Below are positions 52,111 to 60,700 of a stretch of 64,000 nt of DNA, piece after piece (the first letter of the stretch is position 1; every line of letters starts with the position of its first letter). Made by a program: the position numbers and the translations under genes. A model generated the notes under the pieces. It searched no databases. It was given only the letters and a program-made list of their open reading frames with translations, and was not told the origin of the DNA. Origin of the DNA: Paraburkholderia sediminicola. GTDB taxonomy: Bacteria > Pseudomonadota > Gammaproteobacteria > Burkholderiales > Burkholderiaceae. The stretch lies in NCBI RefSeq assembly GCF_902859805.1, contig NZ_CADIKC010000010.1:62001-126000 (forward strand), given 5' to 3'.

Positions 52111-52920
52111 ATGTTGCTTGCGCTCAAGCTCACGTTGGTGCCCGCGTTTCTGGCCGCGCTGACTGTGGCGGGGCGCGTGTGGGGGCCGTCAGTGGCGGGA
52201 TGGCTGGCGGGGCTGCCGGTGGTGTCCGGCCCGATCGTGTTGCTGCTCGCGCTGGAGCGTGGGCCGGCGTTCGCGGCGCTGGCGTCGGCGGCGTCGATTG
52301 CGGCGATCGCTGCCTCAGAGGCGTTCAATTTCGCGTATGCGTGGACTTGCCGGCGTTCAGCTTGGCCGCTTGCGCTTGTGGCCGGCATGCTGGGATGGGT
52401 TGGCGTGGCGATGCTGCTCACGCATTTGCCGGGTGGACTGATGTGGGCGGTGGCCGCGAGTTGCGTGGCGGTCGCCATTTCGCAAAGCGGCTTGCCGCGC
52501 GTCACGGGCCATGTGCCGGCGGGGCGCCTCGGGCTCGGCGATCTTGCGCTGCGCATGCTCGCGGGCGCGTTGCTGACGTTGGCGGTGACGACGCTGTCCG
52601 CGTCGATGGGCGCGACATGGAGCGGGCTGCTGTCAGTGTTTCCTTTGCTCGGCATCGTCCTCGCGGTGTCGGCCCAGCGCGCGCATGGCTCGGACTTCGT
52701 CGCGTTGTTGACGCGCGGCATGGTGATCGGCCGCGGCTCGTTCGCAGCGTTCTTCGCCGTAACCGCGACGATGTTGCCGCACTACAGTGTGTGGTTCAGT
52801 TTTGCGTGCGCGGCGGTGGTGTCGGTACTGGTGCAGGGGACGACGAGGCGGTTGCTTCGCGCAAAGCGGCCGGCGCCGGTTTTGACGCGTGAGCTTGCTG
52901 AACAGCAGGCAGCGGATTGA
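52111..52920 (+). CDS. unknown multi-pass membrane protein
   Basis: 269 aa, about eight hydrophobic helices. AGWLAGLPVVSGPIVLLLAL and GLLSVFPLLGIVLAVSAQRA. Starts two bases after the TMEM175-like gene, so probably co-transcribed. Family not recognised; a transport role is only suggested by topology. Confidence 0.8.
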   Translation: MLLALKLTLVPAFLAALTVAGRVWGPSVAGWLAGLPVVSGPIVLLLALERGPAFAALASAASIAAIAASEAFNFAYAWTCRRSAWPLALVAGMLGWVGVAMLLTHLPGGLMWAVAASCVAVAISQSGLPRVTGHVPAGRLGLGDLALRMLAGALLTLAVTTLSASMGATWSGLLSVFPLLGIVLAVSAQRAHGSDFVALLTRGMVIGRGSFAAFFAVTATMLPHYSVWFSFACAAVVSVLVQGTTRRLLRAKRPAPVLTRELAEQQAAD

Positions 52921-52944
52921 GGCCGATTGGCCGATACTGACATC

Positions 52945-53433
52945 ATGACTTCGCGCGCGCCAAGCTCTCCAGCCACTCGGATCGGTTTGATCTCCGACAC
53001 GCATAACCTCGTGCGTCCTGAGGCCCTGCAGTACCTCGCAGGGTGCGATGCGATTATCCACGCGGGCGACATCTGCAATCAGGCGGTCCTCGATGCCCTC
53101 GCGCAGATCGCGCCAGTCACCGCCGTGCGCGGCAATAACGATATCGACGAACCGGTTGCCTCGCTGCCGACACACGTCAAGCTGACCGTGCAACAAGTGA
53201 CGATCCTCGTCGTGCATGACATTGCCGACGTGGGCGACGACCCGCGCAGCGAAGGCATCGACGTGGTCGTGACGGGGCACTCGCACAAGCCCGCGATCAG
53301 CGAGCGCGATGGGGTGCTGTTCGTCAATCCAGGCAGCGCAGGGCCAAGGCGATTCAAGTTGCCGATTTCCGCCGGTATGCTGATCGTTGAAGGAGCGCAC
53401 GCCAGCGCAACGTTCGATTCTCTGGTGACATAA
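52945..53433 (+). CDS. YfcE/MJ0936-type metallophosphoesterase
   Basis: 162 aa from ATG 52945. Metal motifs: LISDTHN, IIHAGDI, GNND and HxH-type VVTGHSHKP. GSAGPRRF at the end matches the small phosphodiesterase family. Ends shortly before a strong terminator. Confidence 0.88.
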   Translation: MTSRAPSSPATRIGLISDTHNLVRPEALQYLAGCDAIIHAGDICNQAVLDALAQIAPVTAVRGNNDIDEPVASLPTHVKLTVQQVTILVVHDIADVGDDPRSEGIDVVVTGHSHKPAISERDGVLFVNPGSAGPRRFKLPISAGMLIVEGAHASATFDSLVT

Positions 53434-53438
53434 AAAAT

Positions 53439-53468
53439 GGGCCGGCAAATATCTGCCGGCCCGTTTTC
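53439..53468 (+). terminator. rho-independent terminator of the phosphoesterase gene
   Basis: GGGCCGGCA (53439-53447) pairs with TGCCGGCCC (53454-53462), six-base loop, followed by GTTTTC. Confidence 0.85.
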
Positions 53469-53503
53469 GGACACGCTAACGTTTGTTGTTATGGTTGCCT
53501 GCG

Positions 53504-53579
53504 GCTAACCGCTAACCGCTAACCGCTAACCGCTAACCGCTAACCGCTAACCGCTAACCGCTAACCGCTAACCGCTAAC
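53504..53579. repeat. heptanucleotide tandem repeat GCTAACC, about 11 copies
   Basis: Ten perfect 7-bp units from 53504 to 53573, plus GCTAAC at 53574-53579. It lies in the 200-bp gap between the convergent YfcE-type and MHS transporter genes. Perfect identity suggests active slippage. Confidence 0.95.
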
Positions 53580-53633
53580 GAGAATGACGTGCGCATAACG
53601 TCGGCGGCTAACTAGCTACCGCGCAATCCAACA

Positions 53634-55148
53634 TCAGGCACGCGCCGTAGCCGCGGCAGCGTAGCCTTCATCCATCTCCGCCGCCTCACGCTCGCCGCGC
53701 AACACCGCATGCGCTTCGGCACGCGTTGCGACACACGGACCGGAGCCGAGCAACGGCTTGCGGGCCGTTTCACGCAACGCAAGCACCGACACGATACCGA
53801 TCAACGACGCACCCATCAGGTAGTACGCGGGCATCATCAGATTGCCGGTGCTATCGACCAGCCATGCCGTCACGAGCGGCGTCGTTCCGCCAAACAGCGA
53901 CACCGAAATGTTGAAGCCGATCGCGAGCGCACCGTAGCGAATCTTGGTCGGGAAAAGCGCCGGCAACGCCGACGGCATCACGCCGGTAAAGCACGACAGC
54001 AGCACGCCGAGAATCATCAACCCGCCGAACACCGGCAGCACCGTACCCATGCGAATCAGCAGCAGCGCGGGAATCGACAGCACGAACAGACCCACGCAAC
54101 CGAACAGCATCACCGGCTTGCGGCCAATCGTGTCGGACAGGCGGCCGGCGGCCAATGTCATCGGCATCATCAGCACCATCACGAGCAGCACGAGGAAGAG
54201 ACCGTGCGTTTCGTTGAAGTGCAGCGTGGCCGACAGATAGCTCGGCAGATACGAGAGCGCCATGTAATCGGTGACGTTGAAGATCAGCACGAGGCCGACG
54301 CACAGCAGAAGTGGCTTCCATTGCTGGATCAGCAATTCGCGGAACGATTGCTTCGGAATCGCCTTGTCTTCAGCTTCGCGTTGCTCGGCCTGCTTCTTGA
54401 ACGCGGGCGTTTCTTCGAGCTTCATCCGGATGTACAGGCCGATCAAACCAAGCGGACCCGCGATCAGGAACGGCACACGCCAGCCCCACGAGAGCAGCGC
54501 CTCGTTCGAGAGCGTCGCCGTCAGGACCGTGACGGTCCCTGCGCCGAGCACGTAGCCGATCAGTGTGCCGAACTCGAGAAAGCTGCCCATGAAACCGCGG
54601 CGCTTGTCCGTCGAGAATTCGGCGATGAAGGTGGCGGCGCCGCCGTACTCGCCGCCCGTCGAGAAACCTTGCACCAGGCGCGCGACCAGCAGCAACACCG
54701 GCGCGAAAATGCCGATTGTCGCGTAGCTCGGAATCAGGCCGATCGCGAGCGTGCCGGCCGCCATCATGATCATGGTCATGGCCAGCACCCGCTGACGGCC
54801 GATGCGGTCGCCCAGCGGCCCGAACACCATGCCGCCGATCGGCCGCACCAGGAACGCCGCCGCAAACGTGCCGAAGGTGGCGAGCAACTGGGCGGACGGG
54901 TTCGACGACGGGAAGAACACTTTGCCGAGCGTGACAGCGATGTAGCTGTACACGCCGAAATCGAACCATTCCATCGCGTTGCCGAGCGCCATGGCGCCGA
55001 CGGCCCGCTTGAGGAGAGATTGGTCGACGACGGTTATGTCGTCGAGTGAGAGGCGTTGTTCTTCTTTGTGATGTCGCCAGAAGCCGTTGCTGGAAGCGGT
55101 CAAGGTGAAAACTCCAATGACTGCGACGAAACTCATGAAAACGCGCAT
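53634..55148 (-). CDS. MFS transporter, MHS type (ProP/citrate-like)
   Basis: 504 aa from ATG 55148 (ATG 55136 is possible). An N-terminal leader is followed by AMALGNAMEWFDFGVYSYIA, MVFGPLGDRIGRQRVLAM, LVQGFSTGGEYGGAATFIAE and LSDTIGRKPVML. Twelve-helix proton symporter. ProP-like members import osmolytes; others import dicarboxylates. Substrate uncertain. Confidence 0.9.
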   Translation of the reverse strand: MRVFMSFVAVIGVFTLTASSNGFWRHHKEEQRLSLDDITVVDQSLLKRAVGAMALGNAMEWFDFGVYSYIAVTLGKVFFPSSNPSAQLLATFGTFAAAFLVRPIGGMVFGPLGDRIGRQRVLAMTMIMMAAGTLAIGLIPSYATIGIFAPVLLLVARLVQGFSTGGEYGGAATFIAEFSTDKRRGFMGSFLEFGTLIGYVLGAGTVTVLTATLSNEALLSWGWRVPFLIAGPLGLIGLYIRMKLEETPAFKKQAEQREAEDKAIPKQSFRELLIQQWKPLLLCVGLVLIFNVTDYMALSYLPSYLSATLHFNETHGLFLVLLVMVLMMPMTLAAGRLSDTIGRKPVMLFGCVGLFVLSIPALLLIRMGTVLPVFGGLMILGVLLSCFTGVMPSALPALFPTKIRYGALAIGFNISVSLFGGTTPLVTAWLVDSTGNLMMPAYYLMGASLIGIVSVLALRETARKPLLGSGPCVATRAEAHAVLRGEREAAEMDEGYAAAATARA

Positions 55149-56010
55149 GAATGTTCCGCCACGGGTGCTGGGGAAGTGCAGTTTCGCGAGCGGGGCGATG
55201 GCGTCTCTCTCGCCCGAAGGCGATGGAAGAGGGGCGCGAAAAAGAAAATAAAACGCCCGTGCCTCGCGAACGATTCGCGAAAAAACACTCGTCTAGATTG
55301 TGCTGACTGTTGCATCTGCGTGGCCGTGGAAGGGGGGCAGATGCATGAGGACGCTGGGGTGGCTGAAAGCTGGCCCATGCGCCGCTGGAAGGCTCGAAAC
55401 GAAAAAGGCCGGTGCTGGATCGCCGCTCATAGTGCGAGCTCAAGCGGGGAAACGACCGACAAGCCTTCTTGTATAAAAACTGTTCAGTTCAGCGTGGCAG
55501 CGTGCCGGAAAAGGCGCGATGAGTCAGCTTGAAGGGAACGCGACGCGGAGTGAAATGCTGGTGAATTACTGTTGGAACGATGCACATGTTAGCACGATGA
55601 CGGATGATCGTGCAAACCCGAGGTTCGGCCGGCAGCCCGGGAAGGGCGCTCAATCCCTTGCGTGGCGGGGGATTCGGCGGATTGCGGCGGTATGGAAAAG
55701 AGGCTTAAAAGTGGCCGGAAATGGTCCGGTTAGTAAATTTTTGCCGAGACTCGAAGACAGCGAAAGGCGCAACTGGAAGCCGGCGATCCGGCGGCTCGAA
55801 GCTCGACGAAAATGTGGCGTATCGGATGGCGAACGGAGCGACGAAAATCTGCTGCGTCGGGCGGCGAACGAGGCGACGAAAATCTGCTGTATCTGGCAGC
55901 AAAAAGCGTGGCCAGACAGGCGAAAAAAATCCGCGCTCGCGGCGCGGATTTTTCGTCAGGCTGGTTGCCAATCCTGGCTTGTTGCGCAAGAAAGCGCTTA
56001 TTCGGCTCGC
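55149..56010. other. 862-bp gene-free region with degenerate direct repeats and terminator
   Basis: No supported gene. It holds the 5' flank of the MHS gene, then two 27-bp near-identical repeats at 55828-55854 and 55863-55889, with a diverged third around 55795. A hairpin follows at 55925-55953. Six-frame readings here lack gene-like composition or known motifs. Confidence 0.6.
55925..55953. terminator. bidirectional terminator downstream of yggX
   Basis: A-rich arm plus ATCCGCGC pairs with GCGCGGAT plus T-rich arm, five-base loop. It works for the minus-strand yggX transcript. Confidence 0.8.
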
Positions 56011-56286
56011 TTACTCTGCTGCCGGCGGCACGTAACCTTGCGCCGTATCCGCGCCTTCGCCGAAGAAGAACTTTTCGGTCTGCTTCATCAGATATTGGCG
56101 AGCGCGCGGATCGGCCATGTTCAGGCGATTTTCGTTGATCAGCATGGTTTGCTGCTTCAACCAGGCCTGCCAGGCTTCCTTGGAAATACCTTCGTAGATC
56201 CGCTTGCCGAGTTCGCCGGGCAGCGGCGGGAAATCGAGGCCTTCGGCTTCCTTGCCGAGCTTCGCGCATTGAACCATACGAGTCAT
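56011..56286 (-). CDS. yggX: Fe(II) trafficking / oxidative damage protection protein YggX
   Basis: 91 aa, the family length. MTRMVQCAKLGKEAEGLDFP with the conserved Cys, then GELGKRIYEGISKEAWQAWL and RQYLMKQTEKFFFGEGADTA. The family protects Fe-S clusters and helps iron handling in the cytosol. Downstream of argA on the same strand. Confidence 0.95.
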   Translation of the reverse strand: MTRMVQCAKLGKEAEGLDFPPLPGELGKRIYEGISKEAWQAWLKQQTMLINENRLNMADPRARQYLMKQTEKFFFGEGADTAQGYVPPAAE

Positions 56287-56340
56287 GCTGTGCTTCTCCT
56301 ATATCGGTGTGGGGCGGGCAGTCGTTTTATATGGGGCCGC

Positions 56341-57729
56341 TCAGAGCTGTTTCATCAGCACGAGCGACTTGCGCTGCCAGTTATAGAGTCGGCGGCGGTC
56401 TTCCGGCAGGTCATCGACCGTGACCTTGACGAAGCCGCGCTTCAGAAACCAGTGTTCGGTGCGCGTGGTGAGCACGAAAATCCGCGTGAGGCCGCGTGCG
56501 CGCGCGCGTTGCTCGATGCGCTTGAGCAGGCGCTCGCCGTCGCCGGTGCCTTGCGCTTCAGGCGCGACCGTCAGGCAGGCCATTTCGCCGATGCGCTCCT
56601 GCGGGTACGGATACAGCGCCGCGCAGCCGAACAGCACGCCATCGTGCTCGATCACCGAAAAATGGTCGATGTCGCGTTCGATCTGGTGGCGGCCGCGTCG
56701 TACCAGCGTGCCGTCGGATTCGAGCGGCTCGATCAGCGAGAGAATACCGCCGACGTCGTCCGGCGTGGCTTCGCGCAGGCTTTCGAGGTTCTCGTACGAG
56801 ATCATCGTGCCCACGCCATCGTGCAGGAACAGTTCGAGCAGCAGGCTGCCGTCGAGCGCGTAGGGGATGATGTGCGCCCGCGCCACGCCCCCGCGGCAAG
56901 CGCGGATCGAATGTTTCAGATAGAAGCCCGCGTCGCCGGTGACCTCGCCGCTTTCATGCAGCTTGTAGGCGTCGTCGAGCGACAGTTCGCGGATCAGCTC
57001 AGGTCCTTCTTCGCCAGTTTCCATCAGGCCCGGCGTTTCGGTCAGGAACACGATCTTGTCGGCGCGCAGCGCGATGGCGGCAGCGGACGCGACGTCTTCC
57101 ATCGACAGATTGAAGGCCTCGCCGGTGGGCGAAAAACCGAGCGGCGAGAGCAGCACGAGCTTGCGGCTCGCGAGCGAATGGCGGATCGAGTCCGCGTCGA
57201 TCTTGCGCACCACGCCGGTGTGGGCGAAATCGACGCCGTCCAGAATGCCGACCGGGCGCGCCGTCACGAAGTTGCCGGACACCACGCTGATGTGCGCGTG
57301 CGCCATCGGCGTGTTCGGCAAGCCCTGGCTGATCGCCGCCTCGATATCCAGACGCACTTCGCCGGCCGCTTCTTTCGCGGACTCCAAAGCGCGTGCATCG
57401 GTAATGCGCATGCCGTGCGAAAACTCGGATTCCACGCCGTGCAGGCTCATCTGCTCTTCGACCTGCGGCCGGGAGCCATGCACCAGCACGATCTGGATGC
57501 CCATGGCCTGCAGCAGCGCGATATCGGACACGAGCGCATTCAGGAGCCCCTGATGCACCACCTCGCCGCCGAAACCGACGACGAACGTCTTGTTCCGGAA
57601 CGCATGGATATAAGGGGCGACTGAGCGCATCCAGTCGACGAATTGCGCGTGCTGTGCGAGGTCTTCCGTTGCTCCGGCGGGGGCCGGAACGCTCGCGGGC
57701 GCGGGGACGAGGTCGGTTTGGGAATTCAT
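56341..57729 (-). CDS. argA: N-acetylglutamate synthase
   Basis: 462 aa. Amino-acid-kinase domain (about 40-300: FVVGFGGEVVHQGLLNALVS, IVLVHGSRPQVEEQM) and a C-terminal GNAT domain (about 320-450: MACLTVAPEAQGTGDGERLL). First step of arginine synthesis, acetyl-CoA plus glutamate to N-acetylglutamate. Probably feedback-inhibited by arginine, as known for the family. Divergent from hrpA with only 23 bp between the start codons. Confidence 0.95.
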   Translation of the reverse strand: MNSQTDLVPAPASVPAPAGATEDLAQHAQFVDWMRSVAPYIHAFRNKTFVVGFGGEVVHQGLLNALVSDIALLQAMGIQIVLVHGSRPQVEEQMSLHGVESEFSHGMRITDARALESAKEAAGEVRLDIEAAISQGLPNTPMAHAHISVVSGNFVTARPVGILDGVDFAHTGVVRKIDADSIRHSLASRKLVLLSPLGFSPTGEAFNLSMEDVASAAAIALRADKIVFLTETPGLMETGEEGPELIRELSLDDAYKLHESGEVTGDAGFYLKHSIRACRGGVARAHIIPYALDGSLLLELFLHDGVGTMISYENLESLREATPDDVGGILSLIEPLESDGTLVRRGRHQIERDIDHFSVIEHDGVLFGCAALYPYPQERIGEMACLTVAPEAQGTGDGERLLKRIEQRARARGLTRIFVLTTRTEHWFLKRGFVKVTVDDLPEDRRRLYNWQRKSLVLMKQL

Positions 57730-57736
57730 GCCGGGG

Positions 57737-57744
57737 ATTATAAT
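57737..57744. promoter_or_regulatory. palindromic ATTATAAT shared by argA and hrpA
   Basis: The self-complementary octamer ATTATAAT contains TATAAT on both strands. It ends 8 bases before hrpA ATG and begins 8 bases before argA ATG on the other strand. If used as -10, both transcripts would be almost leaderless. No good -35 is seen on either strand. Confidence 0.5.
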
Positions 57745-57752
57745 GCGCCCCC

Positions 57753-60700
57753 ATGTCGAATGTACCCAAAAGTCCCGCTACGGCGAACGAGAATGTGACG
57801 CCGGCCGCCGATCAGGTGAAGCCCGGTGACGCAGAGCGCCGCGATGCGCAGGACGCTAACCGCAATACGCCACCAGCCGCGCGTGAGTCGCTGCGCTCCG
57901 CGGATGACGCGCGCGTGTCCGCGCAGAAAAATAATCCGCCGCGTGAGGCGCGCCGCGAAGCGGGCGCGCCGGCGCCGAAAGCTGCGCATGAAGGGCGCAA
58001 ACAGTCGCCGCGAGGCGATGTTTCGCGCAGGCAGCCCAATACCGGAAGCGCTGCCCAGCCGGCGCGTCGTGACGAAGGGCGCGCGCAAAATTCGCCGCAA
58101 GCAGGCGATGCGCAAGGTGCTCAGCCGCGTCGTGAACCACGTCCGCCGCGCGTTCAGCGCGTCGTCGAACCGAATCCGATTCCGCCGATCACGTTCCCCG
58201 AAGCGCTGCCGGTTTCCGGCCGCCGCGAGGAGATCGCGCGCGCCATTGCACAGAATCAGGTCGTGATCGTCTGCGGTGAGACCGGCTCCGGCAAGACGAC
58301 CCAATTGCCGAAAATCTGCCTTGAACTCGGGCGCGGCCTCGGCGCGGGTGGCTCCGGTTTGATCGGCCACACCCAGCCGCGCCGGATCGCGGCATCGGCG
58401 ACGGGCCGCCGGATCGCCGAAGAACTCGGCACACCGTTCGGCGAAGTGGTCGGCTACAAGGTGCGTTTTACCGACAATCTGTCGCCGGGCGCATCGGTCA
58501 AGCTGATGACCGACGGTATTCTGCTCGCCGAAACGCAGACCGATCCGCTGCTCAAAGCCTACGACACGCTGATCATCGACGAAGCGCACGAGCGCAGCCT
58601 GAACATCGATTTTCTGCTGGGTTATCTGAAGGAAATCCTCGTCAAGCGGCCCGATCTGAAGCTGATCGTGACCTCGGCGACGATCGACGCGGACCGCTTC
58701 GCGCGTCATTTCGGCCGCGACGGCAAGCCTGCGCCGGTGATCGAAGTGAGCGGGCGTCTCTATCCGGTCGAGGTGCGCTATCGGCCAGTCGCGGAGGACA
58801 GCCCGGCGGTAAAGGCGGCGGAGGGCTCCTCTTCTTCGTCGCGTGAATCGCGCGACAGGCCGAAGACCCAGCGCGAAACAGATCGCGATCTGATGGAAGC
58901 GATCGTCGATGCGGTCGACGAACTGTGCCGGGAAGGCCCCGGTGACGTACTGGTGTTCCTGCCCGGCGAGCGTGAAATCCGCGATGCCGCCGAAGCGCTG
59001 CGCAAGCACCACCCGCCGCACACGGAAATTCTGCCGCTGTTCGCGCGCTTGTCCGCCGCCGAGCAGGAACGCGTGTTCCGCACGTCGAACGCGCGCCGCA
59101 TCGTTCTGGCCACTAACGTCGCTGAAACCTCGCTGACGGTGCCCGGCATTCGCTATGTGGTCGATACGGGTCTCGCGCGCGTGAAGCGCTACTCGTATCG
59201 CAACAAGGTCGAGCAGTTGCAGGTCGAGTCGATCTCGCAGGCCGCCGCGAATCAGCGGGCAGGGCGTTGCGGCCGCGTCGCGGATGGCATCTGTATTCGT
59301 CTGTACGAGGAAAGCGACTATCAGGGCCGCGTGCGTTTCACCGACCCGGAAATTTTGCGTTCGTCGCTGGCGTCGGTGATTCTGCGGATGAAGTCGCTGC
59401 ATCTGACGGCGATCGAAACCTTTCCGTTCATCGAGCCGCCGCCGGGTCGCGCGATCGCCGACGGCTATCAACTGTTGAACGAACTGGGCGCCGTCGACGA
59501 CGACAACCAGCTCACGCCGCTTGGCCGCGAACTCGCGCGCTTGCCGCTCGATCCGCGCGTCGGCCGGATGATTCTCGCCGCGCGCGATCAGCAGGCGTTG
59601 ACGGAAGTGTTGATCATCGCGAGCGCCTTGTCGGTGCAGGACCCGCGTGACCGGCCGATCGAGGCGCAGGAGCAGGCCGACCAGGCGCACCGCCGGTTTG
59701 CCGACGAGCGTTCCGAGTTCCTGCAATGGCTGAAGATCTGGAACTGGTTCGAAGAAGCGATCGCGCACAAGAAGTCGAACCGGCAGTTGCAGGACGAGTG
59801 CCGCAAGAACTTCCTGTCGCAACTGCGTTTGCGCGAATGGCGCGACGTGCATTCGCAACTGCTGACCGTGGTGCGCGAGCACGGCTGGCGGCTGAACGAA
59901 GCCGAAGCGACTTTCGAGCAGATTCACCTCGCGTTGCTGACCGGCCTGCTCGGCAACATCGGCCTGAAAGCCGACGACGAACCGTATTTCCTCGGCGCGC
60001 GCAGCATCAAGTTCTACCTTTGGCCGGGCTCGGCGCTGGTGAAGAAGGCCGGCAAGTGGGTGATGGCCGCGGAACTGGTTGAGACGAGCCGGCTGTACGC
60101 ACGCTGCATCGCGAAGATCGAGCCGGAATGGATCGAAAAGATCGGCGAGCATCTGCTGAAGAAATCGTTGTCCGAGCCGCACTGGGAAAAGCGGGCGGCG
60201 CAGGTGTCGGCGTTCGAGCGCGCGGTGCTATACGGTTTGCCGATTTACCACCGGCGGCGCGTGAGCTTTGGCAAGCAGGACCCGGCGCGTGCGCGCGAAT
60301 TGTTCATTCGCGGCGCGCTGGTGGAAGGCGAGTTCGATACGAAGCTCGCGTTCTTCGCGCACAACCGCAAGCTGCTTGCCGATATCGAGCAGCTCGAACA
60401 CAAGTCTCGCCGCCAGGACGTGCTGGTCGACGACGAACTGATTTTCGGCTTCTACGATCAGGCGCTGCCGAAAGGCATTTACACGGGTGCTTCGTTCGAG
60501 CGCTGGTATCGCGACGAGGTGAAGAAGAGCGGCCAGCCGGAAGACAAACTGCGTTTGCTGTATCTGTCGCGCGACGATCTGATGCGGCACGAAGCCGCCG
60601 GCGTGACGACCGACCTGTTCCCGAAGCGGATGACGATGGCGGGCGTCGAGATGGCGCTCACGTATCACTTCGAGCCCGGTTCACCGCGCGACGGCGTGAC

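Noticed and set aside
53504..53579. CRISPR array
   Set aside because: Units are 7 bp with no spacers; no cas genes are in the window.
55519..57624. Long plus-strand open frame (701 codons)
   Set aside because: It lies antisense to argA and yggX, whose proteins have full family motifs. Its composition is the usual shadow of GC-rich codons.
57738..60182. Long minus-strand open frame (814 codons)
   Set aside because: Antisense to hrpA; Arg/His-rich translation without domains.
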